A stretch of 64,000 nt of DNA from JACCXG01 sp963785755 (GTDB taxonomy: Bacteria > Acidobacteriota > Vicinamibacteria > Vicinamibacterales > 2-12-FULL-66-21): contig CAWAXG010000025.1 in the NCBI GenBank assembly GCA_963785755.1, positions 1 through 64,000 of the forward strand, read 5' to 3'. Of the stretch, positions 36,647 through 45,207 are shown piece by piece. The position numbers and the translations under genes are program-made. How positions within the stretch are numbered: position 1 is the first letter of the stretch; each line of letters opens with the position of its first letter. The notes under the pieces are model-generated. The model searched no databases. It saw only the letters and a list, made by a program, of their open reading frames with translations, and had not been told where the DNA came from.

Positions 36647-39600
36647 ATGCAGAGAAGACTCCTGGTTCGTACTTTCCTTCTAATCGGACTGTTTTGCGCC
36701 TGGTCGGCCGCTGCCGCGGCCCAGCAGGAAACGGCGACCATCACCGGCATCGTCAGGGACGGCAGCGGCGCCATCGTGGCGAACGCCACCGTGTCGGTGA
36801 CGAACGTGCAAACCGGCATCGTCACCAGAACCGCCGCGGATGGCGAGGGCGCTTACGTGGTTCCCAGCCTTCGTCCCGGTGACTACTCGGTGACCGTGGA
36901 GATGTCGGGATTCCAGAAGACGGTGCGGACGGGGATCACGCTGCAGGTCGCGCAGGTTGCGCGGATCGACATCACGCTGCAGGCCGGTCAGGTCACCGAA
37001 TCGGTCGAGGTCGTCGGCGCCACGCCGCTGCTCGACACCGTCACGTCGTCGCGCGGGTCGGTCATCGACCAGAAGAAGATCGTCGAGCTGCCGCTCAATG
37101 GCCGCGACTACAACCAGCTGGCGCTGCTCTCGCCCGGCGTGCTCCCGGGCACCCCGCGGCTGGCGAGCGTGAACTTCAAGGGCGTGCTCAACGTGAACGG
37201 CAACCGCACGTTCAACAATGTCTTCCTGCTCGACGGCGTCGACAACATCTCCTACTCGAACTCGTTCCGCGGCGAGAACGTGCAGCTCGTGCAGCCGTCG
37301 ATCGAGGCGCTGCAGGAATTCAAGATTCAGACGAACGCGTACTCGGCCGAGTTCGGCCGCAGCTCGGGAGCGGTCGTCAACGCCGTCATCAAATCCGGCA
37401 CCAATTCGATTCGCGGCAGCGTCTACGAGTTCTTCCGCAACGATTCGCTGGACGCGAACAACTTCTTCTCGAACGCGCTCGGCGCCCCGAAGCCGAAGCG
37501 GGAGCGCAACCAGTTCGGCACCGCGGTCGGCGGACCGCTGATCAAGAACAGAACGTTCTGGTTCGCTGATTACGAAGGCCTGCGCGACCTCGAAGGCGTG
37601 CCGCGCGTGCGGCAGGTGCCGACGGCGGCCGAGAAATCGGGGTTGTTCAGCGCGTCGGTGGTCGACCCGTTTGCGGCCGGGCGTCCCGAGTTCAGCCGGA
37701 ACGCGCAGGGTCAGTGGGTCATCCCGCGCGATCGCTGGGATCCGGTCGGCGCGGCCATCGTCGCGCTGATTCCCGATCCGAACGTGGCGGGCTCGACGAT
37801 CTATGCGTCCACGCCGGTCACCGATACCCGGCAGGACCAGTTCGACGTCCGCCTCGATCATCAGATCAGCGGCAAGCTCACGCTCTTCGGCCGCTACAGC
37901 TTCGTCGATACGCTGACCTTCCGCCCCGCGCCGCTGCTCGGCCTGGGCGAAGGGTCGTTCAATGACGCCTTCGGCGCGAACGACAACCGCTCGCAGGGGC
38001 TGGCGCTCGGGCTCACGTGGATCGCTTCGCCGAACCTGGTCGGCGACATCCGCTTCGGCTACTCGCGCGGCGATTACTACACGAATCCGCCGAACTTCGG
38101 CGTCGACGGCCCGGCGGCCATCGGCCTGAAGAACGTGCCGAACGATCCGGCGATCATGGGCGGCGTCCCCAAGGTCATATCCAGGGTTTCGATGCCGTCG
38201 GCCGCCACACGTCCACGCCGCAGTTCCAGACGCCGCGCTCGTGGAATCCACGCGCGACGTTCAGCCTGAATCGCGGCGACCACTTCATCAAGTTCGGCGG
38301 CGAGTTCCTGCACGTGCAGACGCGCATCAACGACCTGAACGCCACGATCGGCCGGATGAACTTCGAGAACCGCTTCACCAACCGCGCCGTCGGCGATCTG
38401 CTGCTCGGCCTGCCGTCGCAGCTGGCGCTCACCAGCTATACGGTCATGGACCAGGGCCAGGACATGCAGTTCTACTTCGTCCAGGACGACTACCGGATCA
38501 CGCTCGAACCTGACGGCGAACCTGGGCGTGCGATACGAGTACGCCACCCCGCCGCATGGAGAAGGACAATCAGTTCGCCAATTTCGATCCCGAAACCGGC
38601 ACGATGATCTTCGCCACCGACGGCGACGTCTTCGATCGGGCGTTGATCCATCCCGATCGGAACAACTTCGCGCCGCGGGTCGGGTTTGCCTACACGCCGG
38701 CTCCCCGCTGGGTCGTCCGCGGCGGCTACGGCGTGTTCTATACGCATACGGTGCAGGCAGGGGCGTGAGGGGATGCTCGGATTCAACCCGCCGTACCTGG
38801 TCGACAACCTGCTGCAGACGGGCGTCACGGGGGCGGCGGCGGTCGCCTCGGCGGCGCCATTCCGCCTGGTCAACGGCTACCCGATGGCCTCCTCGACCCG
38901 ACGACGCTCGCGCCGACGATCAGCCGTCGCGCGCAGGACGCGAATCAGCGCACGCCGTACATCCAGCAGTACAACATCGGCGTGCAGTACGAGCTGATGT
39001 CCGACGTGGTCCTCGACGTCGCCTACGTCGGCAACAAGGGGACGAAGCTGAACGGCTTCCGGAATCTCAATCAGCGGGCGGTCATCACCAACGCCGACGG
39101 CTCGCAGGCCGCCGGCAACAGGCCGTATCCCGCGTTCGGCGATATCCAGTGGATGGAGAACCGGGTCAGCTCCGACGTACAAGTCACTGCAGATGCGGCT
39201 GGAGAAGCGGTTCACCAACGGCCTCACCGGCAGCGTGAGCTATACGCTGGGCGAAGCGCTGAGCGGCGCGCCCGATCACATCTCGACCAGCGGCGGCGGC
39301 GCCGGCGTCGACACCGGCGTCTTCCGCGAGCCGCAGGACGGCAACAACCTCCGCGCCGAGTACGGGCCGAGCGAGTTCGACGTGCGCCACCGCTTCGTGG
39401 CCAGCTACATCTGGGAGCTGCCGTTCGGCCGCGGGCGGCGATTCGGCAACGACTGGGACGGCGTGATGGAGTTCGCGTTCGGCGGCTGGCAGGTGACCGG
39501 CATTCACGTGCTGCAGAGCGGCCTCGCGCTCACCGCCACGCTCAGCGGCGCCAATGTCGTGAACCTCGGCGGCGAGCGGCGCGCGCGGCCCAACCTGGTC

Positions 39601-39931
39601 GGCGATCCCGAGCTGCCGGAATCGCAGCGCACGCTCGCGCGATGGTTCAACACCGACGCGTTCGCCGCGTTCACGGTGCCCGCAGGCATTCGGCAACGCC
39701 GGCGTCGGGATCATGCGCGGCCCGGGAGTGGCCAACTTCGACTTCTCGTTCGCCAAGAATTTCCACGTGAACGATCGGCGCTACTTCCAGTTCCGGACGG
39801 AGTTGTTCAACGCGTTCAATCATCCGAACTTCGGTCCGCCCAACATCGCGCGCGACTCGAGCGGGTTCGGCCAGATTCTGTCGGCCGCGCCGGCGCGGAT
39901 CGTTCAGTTCGGATTGAAGTTCTACTTCTGA
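36647..39931 (+). CDS. TonB-dependent receptor with carboxypeptidase-regulatory domain, about six frameshifts
   Basis: Second Oar-like receptor, about 1090 residues joined. Signal LLVRTFLLIGLFCAWSAAAAA, CarboxypepD_reg domain (ATITGIVRDGSGAIVANATV, GDYSVTVEMSGFQKTV), plug (VVGATPLLDTVTSSRGSVID, FNNVFLLDGVDNISYSNSFR, SAEFGRSSGAVVNAVIKSGT) and barrel. The frame is clean to ~38170, then breaks near 38170, 38515, 38765, 38895, 39180 and 39690; each continuation is recognisable (for example FIKFGGEFLHVQTRINDLNA, NNFAPRVGFAYTPAPRWVVR, PYIQQYNIGVQYELMSDVVL, FRTELFNAFNHPNFGPPNI). It ends with VQFGLKFYF, a normal barrel terminus. All domains remain, so either recent decay or poor consensus in this stretch. 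GGAG precedes ATG 36647. Confidence 0.85.
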
Positions 39932-39962
39932 GGGTCAACTTCGAACGTAATTAGAAAACACG

Positions 39963-40077
39963 AATTGCGCTTCGCGCCGCACGAAGACCACGACGTCACG
40001 AAGGCACGAAGGATCTGTTCGAATATCTACGTCGTGCCGTCGTGCCGTCGTGCCATCGTGCAGCGCGCTAGCGCGAT
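39963..40077. repeat. GGCACGAA-type octamer element, inverted pair
   Basis: ATTGCGCTTCGCGCCGCACG and CACGAAGGCACGAAGGA in one orientation (39963-40015) face three GTCGTGCC units plus ATCGTGCAGCGCGCTAGCGC in the other (40033-40077). This is the octamer family also seen at 18104 and 35236. It sits between the TonB receptor and the secreted protein that follows. Confidence 0.7.
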
Positions 40078-40105
40078 CGTCAGCCGGGTAGGGGCGATAC
40101 GTGCC

Positions 40106-40891
40106 ATGAGAATCGCCATCGTCTTCGTCTGCCTGCTGGCGGCGAGCCTGCAGGCACAACAGAGCGCTCCCGTCGCGTCAGCGTCTGCGCCGGCCGGCCC
40201 GAGCTCGCTCGCGGACTTCGTGCTGCCGCCGAAGACCGCGTTCGACGCGGCGATGCCGCGCTATCCCAACGTCTGGTTCTACATCGACGCCGCCCTGGCG
40301 GCGTCGTACGACCGCGCCGTCAAGCTGGTGACCGATCGCCTGCGCGACGGGATGCGGATGCGCGAATACTTCGGACCGTTCGACAATCCCGAGGGCTGCG
40401 ATTTCGAGACCCGGCTCGAGCATCTGCAGCCCTGGGAGGATCGCAACGCCCGGGCGCTGCAGCACTCGCATGCGTTCCACCTGCGCTACTACTATTCGGC
40501 GCTCGCGAAACAGAAGCTCGAGAAAGTCGATCTGAGTACTGCGAACGGCAGGCGCGCGTTCTACCGGTTCGGGGCAAGCGCGCACTACGAGGTCGAGCAC
40601 ACGAACCCGAATCACGCCGACGTCGAAAGCTGCCCGATCTGCGGCCGCACCGGCGAGTACCGCGATCAACGCGGCAACCTCGTCGAGCTCGTGCACGATC
40701 CGCTCGGGCTCGAGCTGCTGATGAAAGGCACCATCCGCGGCGAGGTGGTGCGATTCGAAGACTACGGTCAGCGCGAAGTGGGCTCGATCGAGTCGCTCGG
40801 CAAGGAATTCAAGATCAGCTCGTTCGTGTTTCCCGGACTCACCGCCGATCGCAACACGCTGCGCATCGGCGTGGTCGTGATCACGAAATAG
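40106..40891 (+). CDS. Secreted hypothetical protein
   Basis: 261 residues, intact. Signal peptide MRIAIVFVCLLAASLQAQQS. The mature protein has no family I recognise; notable parts are AMPRYPNVWFYIDAALAASYDRAVKLVTDRL, a His/Tyr-rich ARALQHSHAFHLRYYYSALAKQKL, and HTNPNHADVESCPICGRTGEYRD with a CxxC pair that could bind metal or form a disulfide. The ATG at 40106 is chosen because it opens the signal peptide. Confidence 0.6.
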   Translation: MRIAIVFVCLLAASLQAQQSAPVASASAPAGPSSLADFVLPPKTAFDAAMPRYPNVWFYIDAALAASYDRAVKLVTDRLRDGMRMREYFGPFDNPEGCDFETRLEHLQPWEDRNARALQHSHAFHLRYYYSALAKQKLEKVDLSTANGRRAFYRFGASAHYEVEHTNPNHADVESCPICGRTGEYRDQRGNLVELVHDPLGLELLMKGTIRGEVVRFEDYGQREVGSIESLGKEFKISSFVFPGLTADRNTLRIGVVVITK

Positions 40892-41082
40892 AGCGCCGCG
40901 GCGTCTCGTGGCTTCGGCTCGCCGGAACGAGCGCGCTGCACGGAGGGTACAGCCGCTCGGCGAAATCCGTAATCGGATGGTTGGGATCCAGGATTCGGTC
41001 ATCGGGGCGGCTCAGGCGCGGCTCTTTCCTTGAGGATTCAGCGCGTTCGAGGCTGGCACGCGTCGCGCATCCCCAGCCGTTG

Positions 41083-41988
41083 GTGAAATTCGCTCTCTCT
41101 GCGTTTCTCGTGTGCCTGCTCGTGCCGTCGGGCCAAACCGAAACGTGGGCCGACGCGCTCCAGGCGCGGAATTACCCGAAAGCCGCCGCGCTGCTTCATC
41201 CCCTGGTCCTCGATTCGGAATACAACCTGCGGGGTCAGGATCCTGAACCGGCTCGCCAGCTCGCGCTGCTCTATTCACAAGGTCTCGGCGTGCCGCAGGA
41301 CAAGACCGGCGCCTGCGCGCTCGCGCAGCTCGCGCGTATCGTGACAGGCAACGCCGCGCCGAAATTTGCGCGCGATACGGCGGGGTACGACGCCAGCCTG
41401 AAACGCGGCGACCGATTCATGCACGAACACTGCGACGGCCTCTCACCCGACGAGCAACGGAACGCGAACCGATCGATCGGATGCTTCGCACTCACGATGC
41501 CGGAGGAGGTGCTTTCGGCCGGTGGCACTCTCGTGCGCGTCGGCCGCGATGGCATCGGCGTGCTCGATGCCCCCGATGAGAACATCGTCGGTTTGCTGAA
41601 CTGTCCTTTGTACGTGGCGCGCGTGCGGGCGACGACCGTGGAACCACCTCCTGGTGCAGCCCCAGGCGTCAAGGCACGTCACGTGATCGAGATGTTTTTC
41701 TGGACCTTCGCCCACACCGACGAGCAAGGCAGGACGCTCTGGACCCTTCGCTGGCATGCATACGAGGTCGCGGGGAAGGAGATCGTCGTCGGTGGCTTCG
41801 CTGAACTTCAACGATCAGCCTGGCCGGATTTCCCCGCGCCGGCGGATCTGGAATCGCGGCTGTCGTTGGAAATGGACAAAAGGGGGCACGTTCGATGGGA
41901 GGTGGACGGGTCCGTCGATGAAACGCGGCTTCCTCCCATCGCGTCCGCCGATCACACCGAAACTTCTGTAGGCGCGAGTTCCTTATAG
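41083..41988 (+). CDS. Secreted hypothetical protein with Sel1-like start
   Basis: About 301 residues if GTG 41083 (VKFALSAFLVCLLVPSGQT) is used, which gives a signal peptide; TTG 41080 is an alternative and the frame is open to 40981. Residues 20-80 resemble a Sel1/TPR-like repeat (ALQARNYPKAAALLHPL, ARQLALLYSQGLGVPQDKTG). The rest has no recognised family; it contains several cysteines and ends with a strand-rich part (LWTLRWHAYEVAGKEIVVGG). Expression and secretion are inferred only from the sequence. Confidence 0.55.
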   Translation: MKFALSAFLVCLLVPSGQTETWADALQARNYPKAAALLHPLVLDSEYNLRGQDPEPARQLALLYSQGLGVPQDKTGACALAQLARIVTGNAAPKFARDTAGYDASLKRGDRFMHEHCDGLSPDEQRNANRSIGCFALTMPEEVLSAGGTLVRVGRDGIGVLDAPDENIVGLLNCPLYVARVRATTVEPPPGAAPGVKARHVIEMFFWTFAHTDEQGRTLWTLRWHAYEVAGKEIVVGGFAELQRSAWPDFPAPADLESRLSLEMDKRGHVRWEVDGSVDETRLPPIASADHTETSVGASSL

Positions 41989-42094
41989 CGCGCGCTGCCG
42001 AGCGCCTCAAGCGCTTCGCCGAACACGCTGGTGTCGCACGCCCGGCAGCCGCCGCAGGGATCACCGATCCGCCAGGTCCGACTGCAACGAGCTT

Positions 42095-42126
42095 TTGATC
42101 CCCGATCACCGATCACCGATCCCGAC
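42095..42126 (-). repeat. Short heptamer-array fragment H
   Basis: GATCCCC, GATCACC, GATCACC, GATCCCG: four GATC sites exactly 7 bases apart, upstream of the histidine kinase gene. Confidence 0.75.
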
Positions 42127-42198
42127 TCAAGCCTTTCGTCACCACGTTCGTCCCATCGGGGTCGTGGGAACCAGCTTCACTGATACCGTAATCGCGGG

Positions 42199-43314
42199 AT
42201 GGACGACGGGAGAACAGGGACGGGCTTCAACGCGCGTGAGATTCACGACTTCTGGCCGCGCGTGCTGGCCAGCCCGATTCTCGGTGCGCTCGTCGTCAAC
42301 CTGTCCGGCCTGATCGACAACACGCGGCATTCGCCCGCGGTGCTGGTCGCGTCCTACACCTGGTTCGCGCTCGTGGCGTTCCTCATCTGGGAGGGCAACC
42401 GCCGCCTGTACTTCCGGCTGCCCCGCCCCGAGGATTGGCTGCTGCGGCCGTGGAGCCGGCTCGGGCTGCTGCTCGGCTTGATCAGCCTGTACACGATTCC
42501 GATCGCCGGTACGCTTCTCTGGATCTGGCGCGAGGCCACCGGCGACCCCGGGACACGTCAGTACGCATTGACGACGGCTCTCTTTGCCGTCGTCGCGCTC
42601 GTCATCGCCATCACCCACGTCTACGAAACCGTGTTCCTGCTCCGCGACTGGGAAAGCGCGCGCGTGCGGAGCGCGCTCATGGAACAGGCACGCCTTCAAA
42701 CCGAGCTCGAAAGCCTCGGACGCGAGGTCGATCCGCATTTCCTGTTCAACAATCTCAACGCGCTCGCCCACCTCGTCGATCAGCGGAGCGACGCGGCACC
42801 GTGGTTCATCCGGACGCTGAGCGCCACCTACCGATATGTCCTCGACTGTCGCGGCCGGCCGCTGGTCCCGCTCGCGGACGAGCTCGAGGCGCTCGAACGG
42901 CACCGCACGCTGGCTGACGTCCGGTATCGCGGCAGCGTGCGTCTCCACGTGGAGGTTCATCCGGCGGACGCGCGCGGCCTGATGCTGCCTCCGGTCTCGC
43001 TCGCCGAGCTGTTTCAGAACGCGCTGAAGCACAACACCGTCGCATCCGACGATCACCTGTGCATCCGCGTCCGGGTCGAGGGCACCACGCTGGTCTTCGA
43101 GAACAATCTCCGGTCCGGACCGAAGACGACGGGCTCGACCGGGATCGGACTCGCCAATCTCAGGGAACGATTTCGCATCGCGACCGGCCGCGCCGCGGAC
43201 TGGGCCGTCGAAGCGGATCGATTCGTCGTCCGCCTGCCCCTCGTCCGGAGCTCGAATGCTGCTCCGGTGCCAACCGATCGCTCGGCAGGCGAGGATGGGC
43301 GGGGTCAGTCGTGA
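42199..43314 (+). CDS. LytS-type sensor histidine kinase
   Basis: 371 residues. Several N-terminal membrane helices (VLASPILGALVVNLSGLI, VLVASYTWFALVAFLIWE, RLGLLLGLISLYTIPIAGTLLW, ALFAVVALVIAITHVY) precede a short coiled segment and the His_kinase domain. The phospho-acceptor region reads REVDPHFLFNNLNALAHLV, and the ATP-binding part has LFQNALKHNT (N box) and STGIGLANLRERF (G box). This type normally pairs with a LytTR response regulator, which is not in the window. The gene's last 10 bases overlap the 3' end of the convergent Crp/Fnr gene. Confidence 0.9.
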   Translation: MDDGRTGTGFNAREIHDFWPRVLASPILGALVVNLSGLIDNTRHSPAVLVASYTWFALVAFLIWEGNRRLYFRLPRPEDWLLRPWSRLGLLLGLISLYTIPIAGTLLWIWREATGDPGTRQYALTTALFAVVALVIAITHVYETVFLLRDWESARVRSALMEQARLQTELESLGREVDPHFLFNNLNALAHLVDQRSDAAPWFIRTLSATYRYVLDCRGRPLVPLADELEALERHRTLADVRYRGSVRLHVEVHPADARGLMLPPVSLAELFQNALKHNTVASDDHLCIRVRVEGTTLVFENNLRSGPKTTGSTGIGLANLRERFRIATGRAADWAVEADRFVVRLPLVRSSNAAPVPTDRSAGEDGRGQS

Positions 43315-43967
43315 AGCACGATGCTCAGCAGGGAACTGTTGACTTTGAGCCCGCCGTTGTACTCGATCAGACCGAGCTTGCGGAACTTGTTCATGAAAAA
43401 ATTCACACGGGAACGCGTGGTCCCGACCATCTCGGCGAGCGTCTCCTGCGACAGTTTGGGCAGCATCCGCTTGGTCGTGTCTTCCTTCCCGTAGCGTGCG
43501 AGGAGCAGCAGCGTGCGGGCGAGCCGCTTCTCGCTCGAGTTGAAGAGCTGATCGACCAGGTCCTCTTCGATTCGAATGTTGCGCGTGAGCATGTGCGCGA
43601 TGAATCGGTCGGAGAAATCGGAATGCTCGTGCAGCATCCGAAGCATGTCGCGCTTGTGGATGCGCAGGACCGCCGTCGGCACCACGGCAGTGGCCGTTCC
43701 CATGCGCACTGGCTGGCCGGCGAGGCACCCCTCGCCAAAGAAATCGCCGGGCCCGAGCATGGCGACGACCGCCTCCTTGCCTGCCGACGACAGCACCGAG
43801 AGCTTCACGCCGCCATCCCGCACGTAGAACACACTGTTCGCCTGTGCGCCTTGCGCGAACACGACGGCCCCGTTCACGAACCGGACCACGCGGGGCGACA
43901 CGCCGGCCGACTTGAGGAAGGCCTGAACGTCAAATGAAGACAGTGCCGGGCTGGCCGGCTTGGACAT
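43305..43967 (-). CDS. Crp/Fnr-family transcriptional regulator
   Basis: 220 residues, intact. The N-terminal cyclic-nucleotide-binding fold includes VRFVNGAVVFAQGAQANSVFYVRDGGVKLSVL and MLGPGDFFGEGCLAGQP; a long dimerisation helix follows (RIEEDLVDQLFNSSEKRLARTLLLLA) and the winged helix-turn-helix is LSQETLAEMVGTTRSRVNFFMNKFRKLGLI. The GEG in place of GE(L)xxL-R(S)xT means cAMP binding is uncertain. No Fe-S cysteines are present at the N-terminus, so it is not an oxygen-sensing Fnr. Targets unknown. Confidence 0.92.
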   Translation of the reverse strand: MSKPASPALSSFDVQAFLKSAGVSPRVVRFVNGAVVFAQGAQANSVFYVRDGGVKLSVLSSAGKEAVVAMLGPGDFFGEGCLAGQPVRMGTATAVVPTAVLRIHKRDMLRMLHEHSDFSDRFIAHMLTRNIRIEEDLVDQLFNSSEKRLARTLLLLARYGKEDTTKRMLPKLSQETLAEMVGTTRSRVNFFMNKFRKLGLIEYNGGLKVNSSLLSIVLHD

Positions 43968-44051
43968 GCTTGGGCGGCATGGGCTGGTCGATCATCCCAC
44001 GACTGAGCGCCCGCAGCCACACTCGTGCAGAGCAGGTTCGATGAGGCCGAC

Positions 44052-44072
44052 GCCGTTTCAGGCCGAAACGGC
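44052..44072 (-). terminator. Hairpin downstream of the small zinc-ribbon gene
   Basis: GCCGTTTC and GAAACGGC form an 8-bp stem with a 5-base loop, 27 bases past the stop of the minus-strand gene at 44099. A T-run is not evident, so termination is probable but not certain. Confidence 0.45.
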
Positions 44073-44098
44073 GAATGTTCGACGAGGAAGCGGTGCCG

Positions 44099-44317
44099 TC
44101 AACCGGCGGTGCCGCGGACCGTCACGGTCGTGCCGTGCGACCACTTGGAATAGCAGCCACCGCACATCAGGGCGTTGAGCGGTGCCTGCTCTGCGGCCTG
44201 GATGGAAAGAACGCGCGACCCGGGGTCCTCCCGCGGCAGGAACTGCGCGCCGCAGACCCCACAGGGTTGCTCGGGATCGGATTTCACGTGCCTGACCGAC
44301 AGGGTGAGGGTCGTCAT
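44099..44317 (-). CDS. Small cysteine-rich (zinc-ribbon-like) protein
   Basis: 72 residues from ATG 44317 (MTTLTLSVRHVKSDPEQPCGVCG). Two CxxC pairs, CGVCGAQF and MCGGCYSKW, are 40 residues apart and would form one zinc site. Nothing else is recognisable. It could be a small regulator or an RNA/DNA-binding accessory protein. A similar but unrelated tiny zinc-ribbon gene lies at 44833. Confidence 0.5.
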   Translation of the reverse strand: MTTLTLSVRHVKSDPEQPCGVCGAQFLPREDPGSRVLSIQAAEQAPLNALMCGGCYSKWSHGTTVTVRGTAG

Positions 44318-44832
44318 CGACGTTTCTACATCTCTCGTCATGTTATCCCTTGGCGACGCAGCACGATTGCTCGCGCCGCGTTCAGATCGGGTTGGCGGAT
44401 GCGAGCAGCGACCAACATGGTCAACGACTTGATCGCGGAACTCTCCGCTGCCACCGGTGCAATCGTGGTCAGGTGCGGTTGGCCTGTCCGGGCTCGCGAA
44501 AATGATCCAGATCCCTGCTGCAGTTCCATCCGTTCGGGTCGACCCCCGCCGCTGGTCGCTTCAGGGCCTCCGCACCATGACCCGAATCGATCTGGGTGCG
44601 CCTGCCGAACTGCATGATGCCGCTGCAGTCATCGACGCTGCACGGTTTGCGATCGCCTCGAGAGGGTGCCATGGAGATCCTTATCAGGGTTTCAATGCGG
44701 CTCGACTTGCCGGACCGCACGGCCCAACGCACAAGCAAGTGCGTGACCTTCCATCAGTACGGAGCCGGCCGCCCGCGTCTGTCCTGTTTTGCACATCGGA
44801 TCGGGGGCAACTGGTGCTGAATTATCTGTACG
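44318..44832. other. 515 bases without a supportable gene
   Basis: Reading frames on both strands here have no plausible protein sequence or ribosome binding site. I see no RNA gene, promoter of quality or repeat array. Confidence 0.4.
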
Positions 44833-45009
44833 ATGTCTGACTATCGATTCAGCACCCCGGTTACCCGGCCAACCACGTGCCCGTACTGCAAAGGCAAGGT
44901 CATCGACACGCTGGCGAAGGTCATCAGTGTGACGGCGCTCTGGCGGTGCCGCACATGCGAAAAGACGTGGACGATCGCCGGCCTCGCGGCATCCTCGCGC
45001 CTCCGCTGA
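44833..45009 (+). CDS. Small zinc-ribbon protein, 58 residues
   Basis: ATG 44833 opens MSDYRFSTPVTRPTTCPYCKG, followed by KVIDTLAKVISVTALWRCRTCEKTWTIAG and a stop at 45007-45009. CPYC and CRTC, 26 residues apart, form a standard zinc ribbon, and the aromatic WRCRTCEKTW is typical of real members. Function unknown; such proteins often bind nucleic acid. It is followed by a large hairpin repeat that may end its transcript. Confidence 0.6.
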   Translation: MSDYRFSTPVTRPTTCPYCKGKVIDTLAKVISVTALWRCRTCEKTWTIAGLAASSRLR

Positions 45010-45053
45010 GCTCGACCGGCCATCACCCGGTCGGGCCGGATCGTGCCGGGTGT

Positions 45054-45178
45054 CAACTTCCAATCTCCAACTTCCCGCCTCCGCGCGCACGGTAAGCGAC
45101 GCGCGCTACGGCGAGGCCTCGCCGAGCGCGCTTGATCCGTCCGCGCGGAGGCGGGGAGGTTGGGAGTTGGGAGTTTTC
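45054..45178. repeat. Large nested hairpin with GTTGGGA heptamers between convergent genes
   Basis: Heptamers CAACTTC, CAATCTC, CAACTTC then CCGCCTCCGCGCG (45054-45088) are nearly the reverse complement of CGCGCGGAGGCGG, GGAGGTTGGGAGTTGGGAG (45140-45172). Inside lies a second palindrome, GCGCGCT-A-CGGCGAGG / CCTCGCCG-AGCGCGC (45101-45131). The stem could exceed 30 bp. The right arm and following TTTTCAC match 18172-18196. It sits between the zinc-ribbon gene and the convergent oxidoreductase and could end both transcripts. Confidence 0.75.
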
Positions 45179-45207
45179 ACTGCTGCGTTTTCAGCGTTCG
45201 TGCTGGC

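Noticed and set aside
36647..39931. Calling the second TonB receptor a pseudogene
   Set aside because: Every domain is present in order and the density of shifts matches the general error pattern in this window; decay remains possible but is not the simplest reading.
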